From a virus, in the IMG/VR virus record IMGVR_UViG_3300044655_001656, positions 1 through 23,380 of that record: DNA of 23,380 nucleotides. One strand, 5' to 3'. Position numbers and translations under genes: made by a program. Shown here piece by piece: positions 10,811 through 17,893 of the stretch. Within the stretch, counting starts at the first letter, position 1. Each line of letters begins with the position of its first letter. Below the pieces are notes generated by a model that saw only the letters and a program-made list of their open reading frames with translations, was not told the DNA's origin and searched no databases.

Positions 10811-11394
10811 ATTCTGATATTTCTTTCTATCTTATAAAGCGTAGTAGATAAGAAAGATAAAACTTTAATGGTTTTAAAGAATATAAAACTAACGCTGCGA
10901 TTATACGGCTTTACAAAATACTTGTATTTCCAAGTCTGTCTAAATTGATAGTTTTCTTTATTTTTCTTGGCAAACTCGGCATCTCGGATCTTTCTTTTGG
11001 CGTTTTCATTCGCTTCGAAATTAATAATCTTTACTGAAGACATTTTGCCGTTAATAAATACAGCTTCGTAAGTTATGAAGTAATCATAATCAGTCTTATT
11101 AGAATCAATAAAATCATAAAATTGTATTGTACAAGTATTGGTCAAAGGTTCAAGCCAAGTCTTTATGGTTTTTAAATGACCTATTTTACTTAGGAAGCCT
11201 TCGCCATTTGGATCTCCTTCTATCCATTCTGTATCTCGACGTTCAATAAGCAATTGACCATCTTTGTCAATAATATAAACATCTAAAGCACATTCAAAAT
11301 CTTTAGTTTGAAAGCCATGCGAACCAGTATAACCTTTTGGGTCTTCTGGCATTGGCAATGGACAATGACAATCTACACTATTATACATACCCAT
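10807..11394 (-). CDS. Conserved phage hypothetical protein (MGMYxSV type)
   Basis: 195 aa. Begins MGMYNSVDCHCPLP and contains HGFQTKDFECALDVYII, both typical of a phage family that opens MGMFDSV and has a QTKD-type motif. The C-terminal third is basic and aromatic. A strong Shine-Dalgarno (AAAGGAGG, 8 nt before the ATG) supports the start, in contrast to leaderless genes elsewhere. Function unknown. Confidence 0.6.
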   Translation of the reverse strand: MGMYNSVDCHCPLPMPEDPKGYTGSHGFQTKDFECALDVYIIDKDGQLLIERRDTEWIEGDPNGEGFLSKIGHLKTIKTWLEPLTNTCTIQFYDFIDSNKTDYDYFITYEAVFINGKMSSVKIINFEANENAKRKIRDAEFAKKNKENYQFRQTWKYKYFVKPYNRSVSFIFFKTIKVLSFLSTTLYKIERNIRI

Positions 11395-11395
11395 A

Positions 11396-11638
11396 TTAAT
11401 TTCCTCCTTTATCAGCTTTGTGATCTATTACAGCTTCAAAGAAACTACAAAATGCTAAATAATCATGCATATCTGCATCATTAAGATTCATGTCTTTTAT
11501 GTTTACGTTATCAAGGTAATCATAAACGATACTTGCATAATAAGATGGAATAATAATATTCTTTCCATCAAACTTTAGATCGTCACTTTGAACAAGTATC
11601 TTGTCATTAATATTCTTCATATATAAATCTTTAATCAT
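11396..11638 (-). CDS. Hypothetical protein
   Basis: 80 aa, acidic (DYLDNVNIKDMNLNDADMHDYL). No motif recognised. First gene of the unit running down to about 9534, starting 7 nt after a -10 box, so likely translated from a leaderless mRNA. Its end carries the strong Shine-Dalgarno of the next gene. Confidence 0.55.
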   Translation of the reverse strand: MIKDLYMKNINDKILVQSDDLKFDGKNIIIPSYYASIVYDYLDNVNIKDMNLNDADMHDYLAFCSFFEAVIDHKADKGGN

Positions 11639-11645
11639 TTCGTTT

Positions 11646-11673
11646 ATAATAATCTATGCTTAGACATAGTCAA
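11646..11673 (-). promoter_or_regulatory. Promoter for the 11638-9534 unit, predicted leaderless start
   Basis: Minus strand TTGACT (11673-11668), 16-nt spacer, TATTAT (11651-11646), then AAACGAA and the ATG at 11638: 7 nt between -10 and start codon. Confidence 0.65.
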
Positions 11674-11675
11674 GG

Positions 11676-12068
11676 TTAATTTGATAATTTTTCAATATTA
11701 CCTTCAGTGTCTGAATAAAAAACCTCATTGACGTTGTATGACTTAATTAAGCTCAAACAGCCGGGACACGGTTTACTGTTAGCTAAACGGCCTTTCCTGT
11801 CAACTCTAAGAACGATCATAGAGTGATCGTCGAGATTGTCAAGCCCTGATTTGAGAATGACATCTAACTCCGCATGAGTACCAACGTATCCATCGTGATA
11901 CGGATGTTTCGCGATTTTGGGGTGAGTTCTTTTTCTATTCCAACCAATTTTAACTATCTTATTTTTCTTGATAAGAAAAGCTATATGAGAATTGTTTACG
12001 TTCTTCCAATTGGTGGGGCATAAAGCGTGCGCGGTTTCAACCGCTCGTTTCAATATTCGCAACTTCAT
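11676..12068 (-). CDS. CMP/dCMP deaminase-family protein
   Basis: 130 aa. Zinc site of the cytidine/deoxycytidylate deaminase fold: HAE at 65-67 (YVGTHAELDVILKSG) and PCPGC at 100-104, with a final strand NEVFYSD. Phage dCMP deaminase converts dCMP to dUMP, the substrate of thymidylate synthase, and a ThyX is encoded 4 kb away. Shorter than T4 dCMP deaminase (about 190 aa), so another deaminase substrate is possible. Starts directly after the upstream stop. Confidence 0.68.
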   Translation of the reverse strand: MKLRILKRAVETAHALCPTNWKNVNNSHIAFLIKKNKIVKIGWNRKRTHPKIAKHPYHDGYVGTHAELDVILKSGLDNLDDHSMIVLRVDRKGRLANSKPCPGCLSLIKSYNVNEVFYSDTEGNIEKLSN

Positions 12069-12362
12069 TTACGACCAGATCCGATGTTTTTCACGGATAA
12101 CTTCTTTTCCATTTATTGCATCGACCCGCCATTCAACATCATCTGGTATTTCCACAATCTTTAATGTAGTATACAAACCGTTAGCTTTAGCACCAAGTTT
12201 TTGCACAGCTTCTACAAGTAAAGGATGGCTTCTATCATTATCAAAAGCATAAGCATTTATTTGCGACTTGGCTTTTGGATTTTTTATCTTTTTTTGAATA
12301 AGTGATATAGCATCAGGACTTATAGCAAAATTACTATAAGAAGTATTAATTACGACTTGCAT
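12069..12362 (-). CDS. Conserved phage protein, paralogue of the gene at 3655-4002
   Basis: 97 aa. The C-terminal half has LYTTLKIVEIPDDVEWRVD and ends EKHRIWS, matching the protein of 3655-4002; the N-terminus (MQVVINTSYSNFAISPDAI) also aligns with its MKIVINKKHGDFLLSEEAV. A small duplicated phage family without known function. Overlaps the upstream gene by 17 nt. Confidence 0.62.
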   Translation of the reverse strand: MQVVINTSYSNFAISPDAISLIQKKIKNPKAKSQINAYAFDNDRSHPLLVEAVQKLGAKANGLYTTLKIVEIPDDVEWRVDAINGKEVIREKHRIWS

Positions 12363-12516
12363 ATATTGAAATTAGTTTTTCGAGTTCGTCACAGACGGTT
12401 TTAATATCTGCGGTTAATTGGCTAGGTTGGATTCCGACTTCATCCATCGTGCGGTCATCTTCTCCGGTACGCCATTTATTGTATGCGCGAAGACGTTCTA
12501 TAGATTTTTCAATCAT
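12346..12516 (-). CDS. Small conserved phage protein
   Basis: 56 aa, MIEKSIERLRAYNKWRTGED... ending EKLISIYASRN. The pattern (I/V)ERLRxxNxWRxGxD...EIGxxIxxVCDELEKL is one I recognise in many phage small proteins, with no known role. It is a real coding gene in an otherwise empty gap; the 3' end overlaps the next gene by 17 nt. Confidence 0.6.
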   Translation of the reverse strand: MIEKSIERLRAYNKWRTGEDDRTMDEVGIQPSQLTADIKTVCDELEKLISIYASRN

Positions 12517-12519
12517 GAG

Positions 12520-12879
12520 TTAAATAAAAATTTGGTTTAAATATAGCTTGAATATTATCCAGATAGTAAAAATGTGCCACACGTTATCAACAACGATTAA
12601 TGACCACGGTGCAAGAGGTGGTTTTGTGAAATTCTTTTGCCCTATAGTTCTCATGTACCAAGGTATTAATTGCCATCTATCTTGTATGTAATGTGTTATA
12701 AATAAAACGATAAATGCTGTAGGGTTCCATATAGAACCCATTAAACATACGCAACTCGCCCAAATTAAACAGTGAAGCGCACAAATGTAATTATCTTTTT
12801 TCTTGTTTTCAGCGATAAAATCAAATTGCAGCAGATAATCTGCTACTAAATGTCCTATGATTGCTGAAGTTAAGTCCAT
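12520..12879 (-). CDS. DUF3307-like membrane protein
   Basis: 119 aa. Opening SAIIGHLVADYLLQFDFIAE, then LHCLIWASCVCLMG, FIVLFITHYIQDRW and VVDNVWHIFTIWIIF. The order GHxxxDxxLQ ... HC(L/I) ... THYxxD ... DNxxH is the layout of the DUF3307 family, small multi-span proteins with conserved His/Asp residues. Function of the family is not known to me. Coupled (TAATG) to the upstream gene. Confidence 0.62.
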   Translation of the reverse strand: MDLTSAIIGHLVADYLLQFDFIAENKKKDNYICALHCLIWASCVCLMGSIWNPTAFIVLFITHYIQDRWQLIPWYMRTIGQKNFTKPPLAPWSLIVVDNVWHIFTIWIIFKLYLNQIFI

Positions 12880-13079
12880 TACATCCTCGCTTCTATATCG
12901 TCTATCGAACCATACTCATTATAAATATAATCAAACAGCCAATCTTCGGCGTAAATAGTTATATTTAATTCTTTTGTTAGATTGTCGTATAATGCGTGCT
13001 GTTTGGCATTCATATCTCTGATTTCATCACGGGTTTTGCAAATCAGTTCGTATTGTTGGGGTGTAAATTTCATTTCCAA
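12879..13079 (-). CDS. Hypothetical small acidic protein
   Basis: 66 aa, MEMKFTPQQYELICKTRDEI..., helical N-terminus and acidic C-terminus (YNEYGSIDDIEARM). No family recognised. Overlaps the upstream membrane gene by 10 nt. Confidence 0.55.
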   Translation of the reverse strand: MEMKFTPQQYELICKTRDEIRDMNAKQHALYDNLTKELNITIYAEDWLFDYIYNEYGSIDDIEARM

Positions 13080-13408
13080 AATATTTGAAGCGCGACTATA
13101 CTAGCGCAAAAAAATAACAATGTCAACGTCTTTAAGTTTATTTTTTCACCAAAATGATAAGAAGTTAAAACTGTAAATAATACTATGCCAATACTGAATG
13201 TAAGTATTCTATTCGGCCAAATTAATCCGTTGAAGTGTTCATTGATTAGTTTGATTGCGCGAATAGATATTAAAGTTGATGGTACGCTTATCCATATTAA
13301 ATAGTATTCATATTTCTTAAACCATTCAGATAAGAATTGCCCGTGAATTTGATACCATCCAATTACATAAACTAAGCTAAGTAATAATATTGCTAATAAG
13401 AGTTTCAT
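13070..13408 (-). CDS. Membrane protein, about four spans
   Basis: 112 aa. Hydrophobic segments at about residues 3-20, 36-52, 68-84 and 94-111, separated by short charged loops. The first could be an uncleaved signal anchor. No family recognised. Lies directly after the 222-aa conserved phage gene. Confidence 0.58.
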   Translation of the reverse strand: MKLLLAILLLSLVYVIGWYQIHGQFLSEWFKKYEYYLIWISVPSTLISIRAIKLINEHFNGLIWPNRILTFSIGIVLFTVLTSYHFGEKINLKTLTLLFFCASIVALQIFWK

Positions 13409-14077
13409 TTATATCCACAGCATATCCATGTGGTCTACGAATAATTGTAAACCTTGTTTTTTACGAGTTTCGAGTTGCTCGCATGTTTTTGTATATTCAT
13501 CCCAACATTGTTTCGCTTCAAGACTTTTTTCTCTATTGAAATAATTTTTATCTTTAATGTCCCAACTACACGATTTAGGAAAAGTTACATACTTATCAGG
13601 ATCGATAATATAATCAAAAGCAAAAATCATTTCATCCAAGATGCGATTAATTTCTTTTTCACCGATCTTTTCTGCTTTTTCTCTATCTTCATCTTGTAGA
13701 TTGTCATAATTACTAGGCAAAAATTTCATTGGAATACCCATTTTGCCTTTCTTCTTAAAATATTGCAAACGAGGAACCATATATTTAGCAATATTAGTTT
13801 CTAAAGAGTAAACTTCATCATCGGAAACTCCATAACGGAATTTCTGGTATTGGCATTTGATCCACCAACGCAATTCATTATAATTTCCTCTGAGTCCCCA
13901 TCCAAGTCGATAAGGAAGAAAATCAATAAACTGATCTACATATTTATTATATATATAATAATCATTAGCTTTTCCTTCAAACATCTTGTTTAGCTTTACT
14001 TGTTGATCATGCCAGTCTTTAAGACGTTTTTCTTTTTGTTCTAGCGTTTCGAAATTAAATTCTAATTGATATGACAT
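13409..14077 (-). CDS. Conserved phage hypothetical protein
   Basis: 222 aa. Soluble, aromatic-rich. The stretches FRYGVSDDEVYSLETNIAKY and ILDEMIFAFDYI resemble a widespread phage protein with GxSDEDxWxLD...RLxxL...LDKMIxAFE; no activity is known to me. A good Shine-Dalgarno (AAAAGGAGATTAATT before ATG) confirms the start. Long for this operon, so probably functionally important. Confidence 0.6.
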   Translation of the reverse strand: MSYQLEFNFETLEQKEKRLKDWHDQQVKLNKMFEGKANDYYIYNKYVDQFIDFLPYRLGWGLRGNYNELRWWIKCQYQKFRYGVSDDEVYSLETNIAKYMVPRLQYFKKKGKMGIPMKFLPSNYDNLQDEDREKAEKIGEKEINRILDEMIFAFDYIIDPDKYVTFPKSCSWDIKDKNYFNREKSLEAKQCWDEYTKTCEQLETRKKQGLQLFVDHMDMLWI

Positions 14078-14079
14078 AA

Positions 14080-14436
14080 TTAATCTCCTTTTTGTAATCT
14101 AATACTATCTTCATCAAAATGTTGCGTACTAAACTCAAACAGTTCGGTATCTTCCAACGCATACATCTGATGAATCAATCCCACTGGAATGTGATAATGA
14201 TCTCCCGGTCCAAGAATAATCTTATTAGCTTTTTCTGGATCTTTAGGAATATCACTAAAATAAAGAATTATCTTTCCACTTTGAACGTAAAAAGTTTCAT
14301 CTTTAATTTTATGATAATGCCAACTGCATTTGCGATCTTTAATAATATAAAGAAGTTTGCCGCAATATTTGTCATTATTTACAATCCACTTTTCAAATCC
14401 CCAACCTTTAGGGACGATATGTAATTTATTATTCAT
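14080..14436 (-). CDS. Cupin-fold sugar-isomerase-like protein
   Basis: 118 aa. Cupin motif 1 WHYHKIKDETFYVQSGKII (His-x-His ... Glu) at about residues 39-56 and motif 2 LGPGDHYHIPVGLIHQM at about 75-91 form the metal-binding beta-barrel. The spacing resembles mannose-6-phosphate isomerase/GMP C-terminal cupins (WGxE opening: PKGWGFEKW). In a phage it could alter nucleotide-sugar or glycan chemistry. Overlaps the cyclic-phosphate receiver gene by ATGA. Specific reaction unknown. Confidence 0.65.
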   Translation of the reverse strand: MNNKLHIVPKGWGFEKWIVNNDKYCGKLLYIIKDRKCSWHYHKIKDETFYVQSGKIILYFSDIPKDPEKANKIILGPGDHYHIPVGLIHQMYALEDTELFEFSTQHFDEDSIRLQKGD

Positions 14437-14807
14437 AGTGTTTTATTATAGGATTCTATGTAAGATTCAATATTCTTTTTACCAATAGGATTCATGCTAT
14501 GCACAACATACGGTGGATGTTTAATTCCACGCTCCATACAGTAATTTACTAACCATTTAGCTGCGTCATATCCTGTCTTTTCCTTATAAGAATCATAAGG
14601 AATATCATCGTTATTTAAACCGTGGCCGTAATGAATATCTGCTAGATCGTGATCGTAACAAACATACTTTGGAACTTCTCTTCTCAACGTGATTAAATCT
14701 ACAAATTCCTTGTAGCTTCGTACAACAGAATAATGTTGATCAACTGGTATGTTAACCCAAGTGACATCGGTTGGGACGCGAATATCATCAAGCCATAAAT
14801 TATACAT
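14433..14807 (-). CDS. Cyclic-phosphate processing receiver (cREC)-like protein
   Basis: 124 aa. Begins NLWLDDIRVPTD and contains YKEFVDLI, YVCYDHDLAD, TGYDAAKWLVNYC and VVHSMNPIGKKNI. This is the receiver-like domain linked with cyclic-phosphate RNA end processing: LDDxRxP, an acidic DHDL site and a VHSxNP loop. It differs from normal response regulators and stands alone here. Such phage proteins often accompany RNA ligase or 2',3'-cyclic phosphate handling, and this window encodes ten tRNAs. Function inferred from the family; no ligase is seen nearby. Confidence 0.68.
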   Translation of the reverse strand: MYNLWLDDIRVPTDVTWVNIPVDQHYSVVRSYKEFVDLITLRREVPKYVCYDHDLADIHYGHGLNNDDIPYDSYKEKTGYDAAKWLVNYCMERGIKHPPYVVHSMNPIGKKNIESYIESYNKTL

Positions 14808-15558
14808 AATTAAATAATCCCTTTTTTATTTTAAAGTGAACTTGATGAATAGTCAAGTTTAATTCGTTTGCTGCTTCTTTTATTGATTTCCATATCTTTA
14901 AGGTTTTGGGGCATTTGATGCTCCTCCATCTCCAAGGAGCTTCAGTAAAATGATTCTTTTTGTATTCAATAAATAAATTTTCAAAAGACCAAAAATATCC
15001 TTTTGCGCTTTTAGTTATTTTTCTACAGCATCCAGATATAGCTTGGTGTTGAATTCCAGTTTTATTTTCAGCATCTAATAAAGAATCGTATTTTTTTATA
15101 AAATTACCTTTTAAATCAAATTGATAAACAGTTTTATATTGAGATTCTGATATTTTCTTTTTGCTTTCTGAAGTATGTTTATGACCTAAATGAGCTAGAC
15201 TCATATTTCGGCGACTTTCGTCTGTATGCTTTAGTCCTAAATTCGAATAAGCTGCTGGGCATAAATTATATCCTTTTTTTCTGTCAGAACTTCCAAAAAA
15301 ATCAATCCAATATTGTTCTCTTTCTTGAAGATTATTAACGTCAATAAATTCTACAACTTCCCAACTAAAATTTTCTTTTCCGTATTTTTTATACGCAGCA
15401 AGCAAATGTTCATTATAATGTTTTTCTCTATTCAAAAGAGTTCTATGCGCTTTCCATCTTTTTCTAATATTTTTAGAACTACCAATATAAATTTTTTGAG
15501 TTATTTTGTTAGTTATTTTATAAATTCCGCTTTGATTTAATGGACTCTTTATGTTCAC
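14800..15558 (-). CDS. GIY-YIG homing endonuclease with NUMOD-like repeats
   Basis: 252 aa, GTG start. The GIY-YIG core is at residues 10-27 (SGIYKITN...KIYIGSS), with Arg 33 and a Glu in EREQYWIDFF completing the usual active site. It is followed by two NUMOD3-like helices (GLKHTDESRRNMSLAHLG, HKHTSESKKKISES) and a NUMOD1-like segment (VYQFDLKGNFIKKYDSLLDA) that bind DNA. A typical free-standing mobile nuclease. It lies between the cREC gene and ThyX with its own promoter, and its end overlaps the cREC start by 8 nt. The GTG start is 7 nt after a -10. Confidence 0.85.
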   Translation of the reverse strand: MNIKSPLNQSGIYKITNKITQKIYIGSSKNIRKRWKAHRTLLNREKHYNEHLLAAYKKYGKENFSWEVVEFIDVNNLQEREQYWIDFFGSSDRKKGYNLCPAAYSNLGLKHTDESRRNMSLAHLGHKHTSESKKKISESQYKTVYQFDLKGNFIKKYDSLLDAENKTGIQHQAISGCCRKITKSAKGYFWSFENLFIEYKKNHFTEAPWRWRSIKCPKTLKIWKSIKEAANELNLTIHQVHFKIKKGLFNYV

Positions 15559-15565
15559 TAACTAT

Positions 15566-15594
15566 GTTACACTCAAAAACGAAATTATCATCAA
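15566..15594 (-). promoter_or_regulatory. Promoter for the GIY-YIG gene, predicted leaderless GTG start
   Basis: Minus strand TTGATG (15594-15589), 17-nt spacer, TGTAAC (15571-15566), 7 nt, GTG at 15558. Both hexamers match four of six consensus bases, so this is weaker than the others; the spacing fits the same pattern. Confidence 0.4.
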
Positions 15595-15615
15595 GAAAAA
15601 TATTATATTTAGTTA

Positions 15616-16290
15616 TCATAATTCAAATGCGGCGATTGTATGTTGGAAGGGGTTGCCTTCTATATTCTTTACTAGATTTAACATCTCAGCAGCAATCTCT
15701 CGGATTTCTTTCTGAGCATCAGGCTTGTTGCGAAGCTCAAGGAAGTGATAAAAACTGCGCCAATTAAACATAACATCAGCTTGAATTTGAGAATTATAAG
15801 CCTTGAAGAATCGAGCAGATTCCTTAGCTCGCTTGCGACCTAAAGTTGGTTCAAGATCTTTAACGCATTGATGATAAAGAGTATTGCCAAGGTGAGTATA
15901 ATCTTCAAGTATTGTAGTCCATTTACTATTTTGTACTCCTTCTTTATCAAAGGTAGATTCAATATCTCCCCAATCACTAGGAATCAAATACTTATCTTCT
16001 TTTATTTCCTTGTACCTCGCAGACTCTCCATTAATAGATACGCCGACTCGATGCTTAAGAAGATGAATGTGACTAGCAATATCAGTATCGACTAAGAAGT
16101 GAATGGTAGACTTTTCAAAAGGAGTATGATGCCCCGCATCAGCGAGCATCTTAAGGAGTTTAGGAATTCTATTAATCTTGTCTTCATTTAAATCTCTACT
16201 CGTAGAAGTCCAAGCTGAACAAGCATGAACTTTGTCATCGCCATAGAAGCCTAGCAACTGAACTTTATTGTCATTTTTATCGTTAATCAT
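15616..16290 (-). CDS. thyX: FAD-dependent thymidylate synthase ThyX
   Basis: 224 aa, the usual ThyX length. Signature HRVGVSINGESARY (80-93) matches the ThyX motif RHRxxSxNExSxRY, and GHHTPFEK (53-60) is the preceding conserved block. The enzyme makes dTMP from dUMP with FADH2 and methylene-tetrahydrofolate. With the dCMP deaminase-like protein at 11676-12068 it could supply dTMP for this AT-rich phage. It starts 2 nt after the SNase-like stop, in one operon. The signature has Lys before His (KHR) rather than Arg. Confidence 0.95.
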   Translation of the reverse strand: MINDKNDNKVQLLGFYGDDKVHACSAWTSTSRDLNEDKINRIPKLLKMLADAGHHTPFEKSTIHFLVDTDIASHIHLLKHRVGVSINGESARYKEIKEDKYLIPSDWGDIESTFDKEGVQNSKWTTILEDYTHLGNTLYHQCVKDLEPTLGRKRAKESARFFKAYNSQIQADVMFNWRSFYHFLELRNKPDAQKEIREIAAEMLNLVKNIEGNPFQHTIAAFEL

Positions 16291-16291
16291 T

Positions 16292-16747
16292 TTACTTTAT
16301 CCCTGCTTCGGTGTAAGTCATAGACACTTCTTTATTGTCAATCAAAAATTTACGATTAGATAAATGAGCTTGCGCGACTTTATCTTTGTTTTCTCCATTG
16401 TAAGCTACTGCATAATGACTAATAATCAACCAATCATTAAGAACGGTATTATCTTTTGGATTAATAATTTTACCAAGCAAACGTCCAAACTTTTCTTCGC
16501 TGTCACTTAGTACAGTCTGTAGGATAATTTGACCTTCGCATTTGTCAATGAATTCTTTGACTTTATTTTTACTGAGAGTCCCGAAAACTTTTTCTGCCTT
16601 ATCAGATGTTCGGCTTTCAGGAGTGTCGATTCCAAGAAGACGTACACTTTGATTGGACAATACTACATTAAATCCTAGATCAAGATCAACATTGATAGTG
16701 TCGCCGTCTATTACTTTATTTACTTTTGCGTGATATTCGAAAGGCAT
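16292..16747 (-). CDS. Staphylococcal nuclease-like (SNase) protein
   Basis: 151 aa. SNase fold motifs: VIDGDTINVDLDLGF (12-26), VRLLGIDTPESR (about 36-47), EKFGRLLGKI (about 85-94) and DWLIISHYAVAYNG. The aspartate of DGDT, the Asp of IDTPE and the Arg residues of VRL and KFGR correspond to the active site of micrococcal nuclease. No signal peptide, so it would act in the cytoplasm, perhaps on host nucleic acid. The catalytic Glu of IDTPE is present. Confidence 0.82.
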   Translation of the reverse strand: MPFEYHAKVNKVIDGDTINVDLDLGFNVVLSNQSVRLLGIDTPESRTSDKAEKVFGTLSKNKVKEFIDKCEGQIILQTVLSDSEEKFGRLLGKIINPKDNTVLNDWLIISHYAVAYNGENKDKVAQAHLSNRKFLIDNKEVSMTYTEAGIK

Positions 16748-16750
16748 AAA

Positions 16751-17521
16751 TTATATATCTGAAAATTTTTTAATTTCTAACTTACCGTTGCTGAACACTA
16801 TATACTCATTTAGTCCGTTGTCAATGCAAAGATTGTCGCAATCTGCTGGATTCACGTTGCCATCCAAATGGTGAGGATTAACTCTACCATTTTTATGATA
16901 AGTATGTCCAACGATTTGTTTTAATCCTTCAATAGGTTGAAACTCTTGTTTAAAATCTAGCCAAACAATTCCTCCACCTTTCTTAGGACCACCTCGACTT
17001 CGGCCAGCATAATAAAACCAATGATTTTGATCTGTCCGTAAAGCAATATTTGCGCGTTCTATTTCTTTCACAAAAAATAGATTCAAGTCATCATTGTTTT
17101 TAACAGATGGATCTATGTAATCAGAAAACAGTCCAGCATGAGTACAAAGATAGTCATCAATCCAAAAACGCCATTTGAATTTATTGGTAATATTTTGACG
17201 CTCAGATCCTAGTATTTCATCGATAGCAAAATACTTTCTATCTTCATATCCACTACATATAGTATAATGATTATTGAATAAATAATGCAAATCATGATTA
17301 CCAAAAAGAGTATAATTATTCGGCGCAGATAGATATCGCATCAAATAATCAGCAGTCTTTTTATAATCATCGGAATCATCCAAATTAAAACTATCAAACC
17401 AATCGCCAAGACAAATATTTATGTCTGCCGATTCGTGCTGAATAATCTTATTGAACTTCTCAATATTATTGTGAAGATCAGAAAGTAATACTATTTTCTT
17501 ATTGTGACTATCGAATGTCAT
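16751..17521 (-). CDS. Calcineurin-like metallophosphoesterase
   Basis: 256 aa. Metal-site motifs in order: SDLHNN (Asp 15, His 17), GDWFDS (Asp 40), GNHD (Asn 75, His 76), CTHAG (His 128) and VGHTYH (His 206). This is the PPP/lambda-phosphatase-like arrangement with two metals. Possible substrates are phosphoproteins or nucleotides such as Ap4A; the sequence does not decide. Located between the exported Tat-like protein and SNase in one operon; its start overlaps the upstream gene by 14 nt. Confidence 0.85.
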   Translation of the reverse strand: MTFDSHNKKIVLLSDLHNNIEKFNKIIQHESADINICLGDWFDSFNLDDSDDYKKTADYLMRYLSAPNNYTLFGNHDLHYLFNNHYTICSGYEDRKYFAIDEILGSERQNITNKFKWRFWIDDYLCTHAGLFSDYIDPSVKNNDDLNLFFVKEIERANIALRTDQNHWFYYAGRSRGGPKKGGGIVWLDFKQEFQPIEGLKQIVGHTYHKNGRVNPHHLDGNVNPADCDNLCIDNGLNEYIVFSNGKLEIKKFSDI

Positions 17522-17882
17522 TTCTAAATTGTGTTTTAAAAGGAATCGTTGGTTTGCTGATCATGATTCTTGTATTAGTTTCGTTTTCTTTAACGTCTAA
17601 CCATTTGACTTCAAAGTCGCCATTTTCATTTCCACTCATTTCTAGCGTTCGATCATTAACATGAAAAATAATACCGTGGACATGGAGCTTAGTAATGGGC
17701 ATACTAGTTCCTAATCCAACGTTATCTAATCCTCCAATACCAAGATTGCCATTATTAAGTGAAAAATCTTTTGACGGTTGAATATTCTCTTCCGCTTTGA
17801 CTAGAGATGGAGTCGCTGCTGCCGCTACAAAACCGCCGAATATAGATTTAAAGAATCCCTTACGAGTGAATTTCATACTCAT
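17508..17882 (-). CDS. Exported protein with Tat-like signal and fibre-type NVGLGT motif
   Basis: 124 aa. N-terminus MKFTRKGFFKSIFGGFVAAAATPSLVKA resembles a twin-arginine signal with Arg-Lys in place of Arg-Arg, ending in a small-residue cleavage region. The mature part has NVGLGTSMPITKLHVHG (about 54-70), the motif repeated in phage tail fibres and bacterial surface proteins (NVGIGTxxPxxKLHV). A perfect -10 TATAAT lies at 17890-17885, 8 nt before an inner ATG at 17876, so that inner start is equally likely. No -35 is obvious. Role unknown; possibly cell-surface modification. Confidence 0.6.
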   Translation of the reverse strand: MSMKFTRKGFFKSIFGGFVAAAATPSLVKAEENIQPSKDFSLNNGNLGIGGLDNVGLGTSMPITKLHVHGIIFHVNDRTLEMSGNENGDFEVKWLDVKENETNTRIMISKPTIPFKTQFRNDIR

Positions 17883-17893
17883 ATATTATAACT

